Below, one piece after another: positions 1 to 7,827 of a stretch of DNA of 43,384 bases; the first letter of the stretch is position 1, and every line of letters begins with the position of its first letter. This DNA comes from Tabrizicola sp. (GTDB lineage: Bacteria; Pseudomonadota; Alphaproteobacteria; Rhodobacterales; Rhodobacteraceae): assembly GCF_016792905.1 (NCBI RefSeq), contig NZ_JAEULP010000080.1, forward strand, positions 1 through 43,384. Reading direction: 5' to 3'. Under the pieces are notes generated by a model. That model was given only the letters and a program-made list of their open reading frames with translations. It ran no database searches and was not told the DNA's origin. The position numbers and the translations under genes are program-made.

Positions 1-388
1 GCACCTCGCGCGGGATCAGCCGGGCCCCGGCGCGGGCGATCTCGATCTTGCGGTCGAAGACCGGGACCGCGACTTCCGCCTCGTCCCGCGCCCGCATCCG
101 TTGCAGCGTGTGGTAAAGCCCGCCCACGTCAAACGTCATCGGGGCGCCCTTGCGGGGGCGCAGCCCGGCTGGCACCAGATACAGGTCGTCGTAGTGATAG
201 CCGTCCATCGGCAGGACAGCGGCCAGGCCCGGCTGGCGTCCGTTCAGCTTGCCCACCAGCTTGTCGGCAAGGGTGGATTTCCCCGATCCCGGCGCCCCGG
301 CCAGTGCCGCGATCACCCGCTGCCCGCTGGTCGCGCGGGCCTCCAAGAGGTCGGCGAGCTCTGTCAGCTCGGTCGCCTTCCCCGCCAT
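1..388 (-). CDS. Nucleoside/nucleotide kinase family protein (C-terminus cut by window edge)
   Basis: The visible 129 residues are the N-terminal part of a P-loop kinase of the uridine kinase/pantothenate kinase-like superfamily. A Walker A motif GAPGSGKST lies at about residues 31-39, followed by a substrate-region stretch with MDGYHYDD, typical of small-molecule kinases of this group, and later PVFDRKIEIA. The start at 388 is chosen because the P-loop then sits at the usual distance and a purine-rich GGGGGAAAT precedes it. The substrate cannot be told; a sugar or nucleoside is possible. The gene runs off the left edge. It is separated from uvrD, which lies upstream on the same strand, by about 180 bases that hold a repeat element, so it probably has its own promoter. 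Family is fairly sure, substrate unknown. Confidence 0.75.
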   Translation of the reverse strand, partial: MAGKATELTELADLLEARATSGQRVIAALAGAPGSGKSTLADKLVGKLNGRQPGLAAVLPMDGYHYDDLYLVPAGLRPRKGAPMTFDVGGLYHTLQRMRARDEAEVAVPVFDRKIEIARAGARLIPREV

Positions 389-493
389 GCCATTTCCCCC
401 CGGCGTTTTCCGATACCATGCGCAAGCCGCGCGCCCAACGCAAGACTGGCCCGAATGTCGCCCACCTGGCATCCGGCAAGCCCGGGGCCGGAA

Positions 494-565
494 GTTAAGA
501 AATCCTGAACGTCCGCGATCAACCCATTGATATCATTGACACGAAAAATCTGTCCACCGTGGACA
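494..565 (-). repeat. 72-bp intergenic element, copy A (after uvrD)
   Basis: Read on the minus strand, this starts six bases after the uvrD stop with the 15-base palindrome TGTCCACGGTGGACA and then GATTTTTCG. A second copy in opposite orientation follows pyc at 6632-6703. By hand alignment the two match without gaps at about 57 of 72 positions, the first 24 being identical. The palindrome plus T-run could act as an intrinsic terminator, but similarity continues some 48 bases beyond the T-run, which a terminator alone would not explain. Confidence 0.75.
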
Positions 566-571
566 CCCCGC

Positions 572-2959
572 TCAGAACGGCACGTCGTCCACCTGTTCCG
601 CCGGGATCACCCAGCGGGCGACCACCTTCTTCGACCCGGCATGATCGAACTCCACGTCCAGCTTGTCGCCCTCGATCCCCATGATCTCGCCATAGCCGAA
701 CTTCTGGTGGAACACCCGGTCCCCCAGGACAAAGGGAGACACCGCCTCCATATCGATCACCACATTCCGTGCCTCCTGCGGCTGGCGGACGGGGCGGTGG
801 GACTGGTTCTCCTGCAACCGCCGCCAGCCGGGGGAATTGTAGACGTCGGCCTTGGAAACCCGGTCCTCCAGGCTGGACCCGAACCCGACCGAAGCCGCAG
901 CCCCGAACCCGCCGCCATACAGGCCCGGGGCCGTCAGCACCTCGACATGCTCAACCGGAAGCTCGTCGATGAAGCGGGAGGGCAACTGCGACTGCCACTG
1001 CCCATAGACCCGCCGGTTCGAGGCGAAGCTGATCGTACACAGCTCCTCCGCCCGCGTGATGCCCACATAGGCCAGCCGCCGCTCCTCCTCCAACCCCTTC
1101 AGCCCGCTCTCGTCCATGCTGCGCTGGCTCGGGAACAGCCCGTCCTCCCAGCCCGGCAGGAAGACCACGGGAAACTCCAGCCCCTTCGCCGCGTGGAGGG
1201 TCATGATCGTGACCTTCTCCTCCGCCCCCTCGGTGTCGTTGTCCATGATCAGGCTGACATGCTCCAGGAACCCCTGCAGGTTGTCGAACTGCTCCAGCGC
1301 CTTGATCAGCTCCTTGAGGTTGTCGAGCCGCCCCGGAGCCTCCGGCGTCTTGTCGTTCTGCCACATCTCGGTGTAGCCGCTCTCGTCCAGGATCGTTTCG
1401 GCCAGCCGGATATGGTCGTAATCCGGGTGGAAGGTCGCGGCGTGCCAGCGGTCGACCCCGTCGACGAAGGCCCGCAACTGAGACGCCCCCTTGCCCGGGA
1501 TCACCCCCTTCGCCAGCGCCTCACGCGCTCCGTCCAGAAGCGAGACCCCTGCCCCGCGCGCCAGCACGTTGATCTTCGACTGCGCCGTATCCCCCAGACC
1601 CCGCTTGGGCAGGTTCACCACCCGCTCGAAGGCCAGATCGTCGTCGGGGGAAACCGCCAACCGGAAATAGGCCATCGCATCACGGATTTCCTGCCGTTCA
1701 TAGAACCTTGGCCCCCCGATCACCCGGTAGGGCAGGCCGATGGTGAGGAACCGATCTTCAAACGCCCGCATCTGATGGGAGGCCCGCACAAGGATCGCCT
1801 GATGGTTCAGGTCCCTGGGCTCCATCCCCCGCGTGCCCCGCTGGATCGCCTCGATTTCTTCGCCGATCCATCGCGCCTCTTCCTCGCCGTCCCAATGGCC
1901 GATCAGCCGCACCTTCTCGCCCGGCTCTCCGGCGGTCCAGAGCGTCTTGCCCAGCCGACCATTGTTCTTGGCGATCAGGCCGGAGGCGGTGGCAAGGATA
2001 TGCCCGGTCGAGCGGTAGTTCTGCTCCAGCCGGATCACCTGCGCGCCAGGGAAGTCCTTCTCGAAGCGCAGAATGTTGCCGACCTCGGCCCCGCGCCAGC
2101 CATAGATCGACTGGTCGTCATCACCGACGCAGCAGATGTTCCGGTGCGCCTGGGCGAGGAGGCGCAGCCAAAGATACTGGCAGACGTTGGTGTCCTGGTA
2201 CTCGTCGACAAGGATGTAGCGGAACCAGCGCTGGTACTGTTCCAGAACGTCGGGCCGGGACTGGAAGATGGTGACACAATGCAGGAGGAGATCGCCGAAG
2301 TCGGTGGCGTTCAGGGTCTTCAACCGGTCCTGATAGGCCGCATAAAGTTCCGTCCCCCGGTTGTTGTAGGCACTGGCTTCGGAGGACGGCACCTTCTCGG
2401 GCGTCCAGGCCCGGTTCTTCCAGCCGTCGATCAGCCCGGCCAGCATCCGCGCAGGCCAGCGCTTCTCGTCGATATTGGCCGCAAGGACCAGCTGCTTCAA
2501 AAGACGGATCTGATCATCGGTGTCGAGAATGGTGAAATTCGGTTTCAGCCCCACCAGCTCGGCATGGCGGCGGAGGATCTTCACCGACAGCGAGTGGAAG
2601 GTGCCCATCCAGGGCATCCCCTCGGCCACTTCGCCCAGCATCCGGTGGACCCGCTCCTTCATCTCGCGCGCGGCCTTGTTGGTGAAGGTCACGGCGAGGA
2701 TTTCGTTCGGGCGGGCCTTTCGCAGGTGCAGAAGGTGCACGATCCGCGCCGTCAGCGCGCGGGTCTTGCCCGTCCCCGCCCCCGCCAGCATCAGGACCGG
2801 GCCATCCAGCGCGCGGACGGCTTCAAGTTGCGCGGGGTTCAGGCCGTCGAGATAATCCTCGCGCGCCGACACCTGCGCCCGCCCGGCCAACGCCCGCTGC
2901 GAGAGGGGCACGGGGGTTGCGGCGGCCTCGAAGGCCTGGTCTTCGTCCCATCCGGTCAT
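572..2959 (-). CDS. uvrD: UvrD/PcrA-type ATP-dependent 3'-5' DNA helicase
   Basis: This is a 795-residue superfamily 1 helicase that unwinds DNA in nucleotide excision and mismatch repair and in clearing stalled forks. In order one sees the Q-motif region (LNPAQLEAV, about residue 40), Walker A GAGTGKT (60-66), DEYQDTN (Walker B), DDDQSIYGWRGA, EQNYRS, TLHAAKGLEFPVVF and RLAYVGITRAEE, so all SF1A motifs are present. The C-terminal 50 residues (PFVLGDRVFHQKFGYG onward) match the Tudor-like RNA-polymerase-binding tail of PcrA/UvrD. The start at 2959 (MTGWDEDQ) is preferred to in-frame codons further up because the sequence upstream does not look coding. It is divergent from pyc across about 200 bases. 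Length is normal for the family. Whether to call it UvrD or PcrA is a matter of naming. Confidence 0.95.
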   Translation of the reverse strand: MTGWDEDQAFEAAATPVPLSQRALAGRAQVSAREDYLDGLNPAQLEAVRALDGPVLMLAGAGTGKTRALTARIVHLLHLRKARPNEILAVTFTNKAAREMKERVHRMLGEVAEGMPWMGTFHSLSVKILRRHAELVGLKPNFTILDTDDQIRLLKQLVLAANIDEKRWPARMLAGLIDGWKNRAWTPEKVPSSEASAYNNRGTELYAAYQDRLKTLNATDFGDLLLHCVTIFQSRPDVLEQYQRWFRYILVDEYQDTNVCQYLWLRLLAQAHRNICCVGDDDQSIYGWRGAEVGNILRFEKDFPGAQVIRLEQNYRSTGHILATASGLIAKNNGRLGKTLWTAGEPGEKVRLIGHWDGEEEARWIGEEIEAIQRGTRGMEPRDLNHQAILVRASHQMRAFEDRFLTIGLPYRVIGGPRFYERQEIRDAMAYFRLAVSPDDDLAFERVVNLPKRGLGDTAQSKINVLARGAGVSLLDGAREALAKGVIPGKGASQLRAFVDGVDRWHAATFHPDYDHIRLAETILDESGYTEMWQNDKTPEAPGRLDNLKELIKALEQFDNLQGFLEHVSLIMDNDTEGAEEKVTIMTLHAAKGLEFPVVFLPGWEDGLFPSQRSMDESGLKGLEEERRLAYVGITRAEELCTISFASNRRVYGQWQSQLPSRFIDELPVEHVEVLTAPGLYGGGFGAAASVGFGSSLEDRVSKADVYNSPGWRRLQENQSHRPVRQPQEARNVVIDMEAVSPFVLGDRVFHQKFGYGEIMGIEGDKLDVEFDHAGSKKVVARWVIPAEQVDDVPF

Positions 2960-2966
2960 GACCGGC

Positions 2967-2972
2967 AGTATA
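2967..2972 (-). promoter_or_regulatory. Candidate -10 box for uvrD
   Basis: On the minus strand TATACT ends eight bases before the chosen uvrD ATG. No purine-rich ribosome binding site lies between them. If the box is used, transcription would begin at or next to the start codon, giving a leaderless mRNA. The -35 region is C-rich and does not fit the consensus well. Confidence 0.3.
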
Positions 2973-3101
2973 GCGGGATCGGCGCGGGGGGAAAGGGCCA
3001 GCGTTCCTTCATTGTTCTTGTGGGTCGTCGCTTCCCCGTGCAGCACCGGTTGCGACACCCGCCCATGTCGCAATTCTGTTGGAAATGGCCGTCAAAGTCT
3101 C

Positions 3102-3129
3102 TTGCGCTGCAGCGCAGCACCCCTAATGT
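3102..3129 (+). promoter_or_regulatory. Candidate pyc promoter with overlapping 14-bp palindrome
   Basis: TTGCGC (3102-3107) and TAATGT (3124-3129) are separated by 16 bases and could be the -35 and -10 of pyc. The perfect palindrome TGCGCTGCAGCGCA (3103-3116) covers the -35 and half the spacer, a position suited to a repressor. The regulator is unknown. Confidence 0.35.
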
Positions 3130-3159
3130 GCACCCGTCCTGCTGCCTGGGGAGGCCCGC

Positions 3160-6100
3160 ATGCCCGAGTTCAAGAAGATCCTCGTCGCCAACCGGGGCGA
3201 GATCGCGATCCGCGTGATGCGGGCGGCAAACGAGATGGGCAAGAAGACCGTCGCGGTCTTTGCCGAGGAGGACAAGCTGTCGCTCCACCGCTTCAAGGCG
3301 GACGAGGCCTACCGCATCGGCGAGGGGCTGTCGCCGGTGGGCGCCTACCTGTCGATCCCCGAGATCATCCGGGTGGCGCGGATGGCGGGGGCGGATGCGA
3401 TCCATCCCGGCTATGGGCTGCTGTCGGAGAACCCGGATTTCGTCGATGCCTGCGACAAGGCGGGGATCACCTTCATCGGGCCGCGCGCGGAAACCATGCG
3501 GGCCCTTGGCGACAAGGCCAGTGCCCGGCGGGTGGCGATGGAGGCCGGAGTGCCGGTCATCCCGGCGACCGAGGTGCTGGGCGACGACATGGCGCTGATC
3601 AAACGCCAGGCCAAGGAAGTGGGCTATCCCCTGATGCTGAAAGCCTCCTGGGGCGGCGGCGGTCGCGGGATGCGGCCGATCCTGTCCGAGGACGAGCTGG
3701 AAGGGAAAGTCCGCGAAGGGCGGCGCGAGGCGGAGGCGGCCTTCGGCAACGGCGAGGGCTATCTGGAAAAGATGATCACCCGCGCCCGCCACGTCGAGGT
3801 GCAGATCCTCGGCGACAAGCAGGGCAACTGCTGGCACCTCTGGGAGCGCGACTGCACCGTGCAGCGCCGCAACCAGAAGGTCGTTGAACGCGCCCCTGCC
3901 CCCTATCTTACGCAGGCCCAGCGCGAGGAAGTCTGCGAGATGGCCAAGCGTATTTGCGGCCATGTCGGCTATGAATGCGCGGGCACCGTCGAATTCCTGA
4001 TGGATATGGAATCCGGCAAGTTCTACTTCATCGAGGTGAACCCCCGGGTCCAGGTCGAGCACACTGTCACCGAGGAAGTCACCGGGATCGACATCGTGCA
4101 GGCGCAAATCCTGATCGAGGAAGGCAAGACCCTGCAGGAAGCGACCGGGGTTGCCAGCCAGGCGGATGTGAAGCTGAACGGTCACGCGCTGCAATGCCGG
4201 GTGACGACGGAAGACCCGCTGAACAACTTCATCCCGGACTATGGCCGCCTGACGGCCTACCGTTCGGCGACGGGCAACGGCATCCGCCTTGATGGCGGGA
4301 CGGCCTATGCCGGGTCGGTGATCACCCGCTATTACGACTCGCTGCTGGTCAAGGTCACAGCCCATGCCCAGACACCGGAAAAGGCGATTGCCCGGATGGA
4401 CCGGGCGCTGCGCGAGTTCCGCATCCGGGGGGTGGCGACGAACATCGAGTTCGTCATCAACCTCTTGAAGCACAAGACCTTCCTGGACGACACCTACACC
4501 ACCAAGTTCATCGACACGACGCCCGAGCTGTTCGCCTTCAAGAAGCGGCGCGATCGGGCGACAAAGATCCTCCTCTACATCGCCGACATCACGGTGAATG
4601 GCCACCCCGAGACGGCGGGTCGCGCCAAGCCCCCGGCCGAGGCGAAGGCGCCGAAACCGCCCGCGCCGAAGGCATCGCCGTCGATGGGCACGCGGAACCT
4701 TCTGGAGCAGAAGGGCCCGCAGGCGGTTGCCGACTGGATGAAGGCGCAGACCAAGGTCCTTCTGACCGACACCACGATGCGCGACGGGCACCAGTCGCTG
4801 CTGGCCACCCGGATGCGGTCGATCGACATGATCAAGGTCGCGCCCGCCTATGCCGCGAACCTGCCGCAGCTGTTCAGCGTCGAATGCTGGGGTGGTGCCA
4901 CCTTCGACGTGGCCTACCGCTTCCTCCAGGAATGCCCGTGGCAGCGTCTCCGCGACCTGCGCGCCGCGATGCCGAACCTGATGACGCAGATGCTGCTGCG
5001 GGCCTCGAACGGGGTCGGCTACACCAACTATCCCGACAACGTGGTGCAGTCCTTCGTCAAGCAGGCCGCCAAGACCGGGGTCGACGTGTTCCGCGTGTTC
5101 GACAGCCTGAACTGGGTCGAGAACATGCGCGTCGCGATGGATGCGGTGCTGGAGGCGAACAAGGTCTGCGAGGGGACGATCTGTTACACGGGCGACCTGC
5201 TGGACCCGGCCCGGTCCAAGTATGACCTGAAATACTACCTCGACCGTGCGAAAGAGCTGAAATCCGCGGGCGCCCATGTGCTGGGGCTGAAGGACATGGC
5301 GGGGCTGTTGAAACCCGCCGCCGCCCGGGTGCTGGTCAAGGCGATGAAGCAGGAAATCGGGCTGCCGGTGCATTTCCACACCCATGACACCTCGGGCGCG
5401 GCGGCGGCCACCGTCCTTGCGGCCTGCGATGCGGGGGTGGATGCGGTCGACGCGGCGATGGATGCGTTTTCGGGCGGGACCTCGCAGCCCTGCCTCGGTT
5501 CCATCGTCGAGGCGCTGCGGAATACCGACCGCGACACCGGCCTCGACATCGGCGCGATCCGGCAGATTTCCGACTACTGGGAAGCAGTGCGCAAGCAATA
5601 CGCCGCCTTCGAAAGCGGACTGCAGGCCCCGGCCTCGGAAGTCTACCTGCACGAGATGCCCGGCGGCCAGTTCACCAACCTCAAGGCGCAGGCCCGTAGC
5701 CTGGGGCTGGAGGAGCGCTGGCACGAGGTAGCTCAAGCCTATGCCGATGCCAATCGGATGTTCGGCGACATCGTCAAGGTCACGCCCTCGTCGAAGGTGG
5801 TGGGCGACATGGCGCTGATGATGGTGGCGCAGGGGCTGACCCGGGCGCAGGTCGAGGACCCGAAGGTCGACGTGGCCTTCCCCGAAAGCGTCGCCGACAT
5901 GCTGAAAGGAAACCTCGGGCAACCGCATGGCGGCTGGCCGGAGGGTATCCTGAAGAAGGTGCTGAAGGGCGAGAAGCCGCTGACCGAGCGGCCCGGCAAG
6001 TCGATGCCCGCCGTCGATCTGGAAGCGGTGCGCCAGAAGGTCTCGGCCGAGATGAACGGCATCACCGTCGATGACGAGGACCTGAACGGCTATCTGATGT

Positions 6101-6600
6101 ATCCCAAGGTCTTCCTCGACTACATGGGTCGGCACCGGCAATACGGGCCGGTGCGCACCCTGCCGACGCCGACCTTCTTCTACGGCATGCAGCCCGGCGA
6201 CGAGATCTCGGTCGAGATCGACCCCGGCAAAATCCTGGAAATCCGCCTGCAGGCGGTGGGGGAGACGACCGAGGAAGGCGATGCCCGGGTGTTCTTCGAG
6301 CTGAATGGCCAGCCCAGGGTGATCCGGGTGCCGAACCGGGCGATCAAGGCCAAGACGGCGGCACGCCCGAAGGCTGCGGAGGGCAACCCTGCCCATATCG
6401 GCGCGCCGATGCCGGGGGCGGTCGCCTCCATCGCGGTGACGGTCGGTCAGAAGGTGCGGGCGGGCGACCTTCTCCTCAACATCGAGGCGATGAAGATGGA
6501 AACCGGCCTGCACTGCGACCGCGAGGCCACGGTGAAGGCGATCCATGTCCATCCGGGCAGCCAGATCGAGGCCAAGGACCTGCTGATCGAACTGGAGTGA
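3160..6600 (+). CDS. pyc: Pyruvate carboxylase
   Basis: The 1146-residue protein carries all three parts of a single-chain pyruvate carboxylase, which makes oxaloacetate from pyruvate, bicarbonate and ATP to refill the TCA cycle and feed gluconeogenesis. Residues 1-450 are biotin carboxylase (KILVANRGEIAIRV at the N-terminus, the glycine-rich GGGGRGMR loop, FIEVNPRVQVEHTVTE). Residues about 530-800 are the carboxyltransferase barrel (LLTDTTMRDGHQSL, HFHTHDTSG). Residues about 1070-1146 are the biotin carrier domain, with EAMKMET and the biotinylated lysine at about 1112. Length is normal. GGGGAGG sits six bases before the ATG. It stands alone; a copy of a 72-bp repeat follows the stop. Identification is secure. 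Confidence 0.98.
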   Translation: MPEFKKILVANRGEIAIRVMRAANEMGKKTVAVFAEEDKLSLHRFKADEAYRIGEGLSPVGAYLSIPEIIRVARMAGADAIHPGYGLLSENPDFVDACDKAGITFIGPRAETMRALGDKASARRVAMEAGVPVIPATEVLGDDMALIKRQAKEVGYPLMLKASWGGGGRGMRPILSEDELEGKVREGRREAEAAFGNGEGYLEKMITRARHVEVQILGDKQGNCWHLWERDCTVQRRNQKVVERAPAPYLTQAQREEVCEMAKRICGHVGYECAGTVEFLMDMESGKFYFIEVNPRVQVEHTVTEEVTGIDIVQAQILIEEGKTLQEATGVASQADVKLNGHALQCRVTTEDPLNNFIPDYGRLTAYRSATGNGIRLDGGTAYAGSVITRYYDSLLVKVTAHAQTPEKAIARMDRALREFRIRGVATNIEFVINLLKHKTFLDDTYTTKFIDTTPELFAFKKRRDRATKILLYIADITVNGHPETAGRAKPPAEAKAPKPPAPKASPSMGTRNLLEQKGPQAVADWMKAQTKVLLTDTTMRDGHQSLLATRMRSIDMIKVAPAYAANLPQLFSVECWGGATFDVAYRFLQECPWQRLRDLRAAMPNLMTQMLLRASNGVGYTNYPDNVVQSFVKQAAKTGVDVFRVFDSLNWVENMRVAMDAVLEANKVCEGTICYTGDLLDPARSKYDLKYYLDRAKELKSAGAHVLGLKDMAGLLKPAAARVLVKAMKQEIGLPVHFHTHDTSGAAAATVLAACDAGVDAVDAAMDAFSGGTSQPCLGSIVEALRNTDRDTGLDIGAIRQISDYWEAVRKQYAAFESGLQAPASEVYLHEMPGGQFTNLKAQARSLGLEERWHEVAQAYADANRMFGDIVKVTPSSKVVGDMALMMVAQGLTRAQVEDPKVDVAFPESVADMLKGNLGQPHGGWPEGILKKVLKGEKPLTERPGKSMPAVDLEAVRQKVSAEMNGITVDDEDLNGYLMYPKVFLDYMGRHRQYGPVRTLPTPTFFYGMQPGDEISVEIDPGKILEIRLQAVGETTEEGDARVFFELNGQPRVIRVPNRAIKAKTAARPKAAEGNPAHIGAPMPGAVASIAVTVGQKVRAGDLLLNIEAMKMETGLHCDREATVKAIHVHPGSQIEAKDLLIELE

Positions 6601-6631
6601 TCCGGGCGGCCGGGCCGTGGGTGCAAGACGA

Positions 6632-6703
6632 TGTCCACGGTGGACAGATTTTTCGCACCAGCGAAATCAATGGCTTGCGCGCGGGCGTTAAGGACTTGGC
6701 AAC
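6632..6703 (+). repeat. 72-bp intergenic element, copy B (after pyc)
   Basis: This begins 31 bases after the pyc stop with TGTCCACGGTGGACA then GATTTTTCG, and matches copy A (494-565, opposite strand) without gaps. The two copies have the same orientation relative to the gene they follow. Shared downstream features include ATCAATGG, CGCGG and CGTT.AGGA. I do not recognise it as a named element. Confidence 0.75.
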
Positions 6704-6717
6704 AATTGGGCTGGGTT

Positions 6718-6744
6718 GAATAAGGGCGGGCTTTGCGCCCGCCC
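6718..6744 (-). terminator. Intrinsic terminator of csbD
   Basis: A perfect 8-bp stem (GGGCGGGC at 6724-6731 and GCCCGCCC at 6737-6744) with a 5-base loop is followed on the minus strand by TTATTC. It lies ten bases after the csbD stop. On the plus strand no T-run follows, so it is unlikely to serve pyc. Confidence 0.7.
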
Positions 6745-6754
6745 CACCCGTCCG

Positions 6755-6952
6755 TCAGACTCGGTCGAAGAACTTGCGGACCTCGGTCTGCGCCTCTTCC
6801 TTGGTCTTGCCGTAGCGCTCCTGGATCAGCCCGGCGAGTTTTTCGGCCTGGCCCTGGGCCTGGTCAAGCTCGTCGTCGGTCAGCTTGCCCCACATGACTT
6901 TCGCCTCGCCCTTCAGCTGCTTCCATTGGCCGGCGATCTGGTCCTGGTTCAT
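6755..6952 (-). CDS. CsbD family stress protein
   Basis: This 65-residue protein matches the CsbD-like family: NQDQIAGQWKQLKGEAK at the N-terminus, a GKLTDDEL turn and a charged helical remainder. It has no signal peptide or membrane segment, so it is cytoplasmic. The molecular function of CsbD proteins is unknown; family members are commonly induced by general stress. Three ATG codons stand in tandem; the third (6952) is chosen because AGGAGA then lies about seven bases away. A sigma-EcfG-like promoter lies about 55 bases upstream and a strong terminator follows, so the gene is probably monocistronic. Family call is confident. Confidence 0.9.
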   Translation of the reverse strand: MNQDQIAGQWKQLKGEAKVMWGKLTDDELDQAQGQAEKLAGLIQERYGKTKEEAQTEVRKFFDRV

Positions 6953-7005
6953 CATCATTCTCCTGATGGATGGCGGCGCGATGGGCGCTGCCTTCATGCG
7001 GGAAC

Positions 7006-7031
7006 AACGGTCGGCGCCGCGAGATGGTTCC
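7006..7031 (-). promoter_or_regulatory. Sigma-EcfG-like promoter of csbD
   Basis: On the minus strand GGAAC (7031-7027) and CGTT (7009-7006) are spaced by 17 bases, matching the GGAAC-N16..18-CGTT consensus of the alphaproteobacterial general stress sigma factor EcfG. The predicted start leaves a leader of about 45 bases before csbD. That the downstream gene is csbD, a stress gene, adds weight. Confidence 0.6.
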
Positions 7032-7062
7032 CCGAGCGGATGCGGATCGGCGGAGCCCTGCC

Positions 7063-7092
7063 AAAGGAAAGGGCCGCCCCGAAGGACGGCCC
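7063..7092 (-). terminator. Intrinsic terminator of the EF-hand gene
   Basis: On the minus strand GGGCCGTCC and GGGCGGCCC pair over nine positions (one T-G wobble) around a TTCG tetraloop, followed by TTTCCTTT. It lies 22 bases after the stop of the EF-hand gene. Confidence 0.8.
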
Positions 7093-7114
7093 CCTGTGCG
7101 CGAAACGCAGTCGA

Positions 7115-7360
7115 TCAGGCAGCGGTGAAGGCGCCCGCGTCGACAGCGGCTTTCAGCTCGTCAGCCGACAGTTCGCCCGAGGCGTCGGTGTCGGCGGCCT
7201 TGAAGGCCTCTTCGGTGACGGCGGTGTAGACGGCCTGCACTTCGGCCAGCGAGAAGGTCCCGTTGGCGTCGGTGTCGGCGACAACCGGGGCCGCATCTTC
7301 CGCGAAGACGGCGGTGGCGGTCAGGGCCGAAGCGGCCAGAACGAGGGCGAATTTGGTCAT
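7115..7360 (-). CDS. Small secreted EF-hand calcium-binding protein
   Basis: The 81-residue product starts with a Sec signal peptide (MTKFALVLAASALTATAVFA, probable cut after residue 20), so it should be periplasmic. The mature part has two complete canonical EF-hand loops, DTDANGTFSLAE (residues 29-40) and DTDASGELSADE (57-68), with acidic or polar residues at positions 1, 3, 5, 9 and 12. Calcium binding is therefore likely; the role beyond that is unknown. Two ATGs are possible; 7360 is chosen because TGGAGA lies seven bases before it and only one base before the other. It has its own terminator and no operon partner. Confidence 0.85.
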   Translation of the reverse strand: MTKFALVLAASALTATAVFAEDAAPVVADTDANGTFSLAEVQAVYTAVTEEAFKAADTDASGELSADELKAAVDAGAFTAA

Positions 7361-7665
7361 GGTCATTCTCCAGTTTGCGGCAACGCAGCATGCGCAGCCA
7401 CGCAAGAAGGCGATTTTGCCTTCGAGGCGCAACCTATTCAAAACATTTCCGAATCCAAGTCGATTCTGCTCTTGGTTGCGCAAACCTCACGGCGAGTTTA
7501 CTGCGCCAGCAAAATCGTCGGATGCTGCGATTGCACCGTGGCGGCGGGCCGATATTTCAGCCAACGGTCCGTCGTGGGCAAATGTGCGAGAATTTTTCGC
7601 CGACGTGCACTTTCCCTCTTGCAGGCCCCCGTCGCTCTTTATACATCCCCTCTCGTCCAGACGGT
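7361..7665. other. Intergenic region between EF-hand gene and tRNA-Gly
   Basis: This region of about 305 bases must hold the promoter of the EF-hand gene (minus) and that of the tRNA (plus, see 7619-7645). A 6-bp hairpin GAAGGCGATTTTGCCTTC sits at 7406-7423, within what would be the leader of the EF-hand gene. It is relatively AT-rich for the window. I see no gene in it. Confidence 0.5.
7619..7645 (+). promoter_or_regulatory. Candidate promoter of tRNA-Gly
   Basis: TTGCAG (7619-7624) and TATACA (7640-7645) lie 15 bases apart, slightly short of the ideal, and about 20 bases upstream of the tRNA. It is the only good sigma-70-like pair just before the tRNA. Confidence 0.45.
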
Positions 7666-7740
7666 GCGGGCGTAGCTCAGGGGTAGAGCATAACCTTGCC
7701 AAGGTTAGGGTCGTGAGTTCGAATCTCATCGCCCGCTCCA
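7666..7740 (+). tRNA. tRNA-Gly (anticodon GCC)
   Basis: This is a 75-base cloverleaf with an encoded CCA end. The acceptor arms GCGGGCG and CGCCCGC pair over seven positions; the D arm is AGCTCAGGGGTAGAGC; the anticodon stem TAACC/GGTTA encloses TTGCCAA with anticodon GCC; the T arm is GTGAG-TTCGAAT-CTCAT. All standard features are present. A terminator follows. Confidence 0.97.
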
Positions 7741-7753
7741 TCCGGACCAGACG

Positions 7754-7779
7754 AGGGGCCCCTTGCGGGTCCCTTTGTC
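7754..7779 (+). terminator. Intrinsic terminator of tRNA-Gly
   Basis: AGGGGCCC (7754-7761) pairs with GGGTCCCT (7767-7774) over eight positions with one G-T wobble around the loop CTTGC, followed by TTTGT. It begins 14 bases after the tRNA. Confidence 0.75.
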
Positions 7780-7827
7780 ATTCCGGCCCCGCCGGACAGA
7801 GGGCGACGGGCGGCCCGCCCGGCCCCA

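Noticed and set aside
551-565. The palindrome TGTCCACGGTGGACA as a ParB parS site
   Set aside because: The known 16-bp parS sites (such as TGTTCCACGTGGAACA) differ in length and in the arms, and no parAB genes are near.
2956-6552. A very long open frame antisense to pyc (and similar long frames opposite uvrD, the PKS and the NRPS genes)
   Set aside because: In GC-rich DNA, strong third-position bias opens the opposite strand. The predicted products are rich in Arg, His, Gly and Pro, show no domain, and lie fully opposite secure genes.
7666-7740. tRNA-Gly as an integration site for the EPS locus as a genomic island
   Set aside because: No integrase gene and no second copy of the tRNA 3' end was seen in the window, and base composition does not shift sharply at the tRNA.
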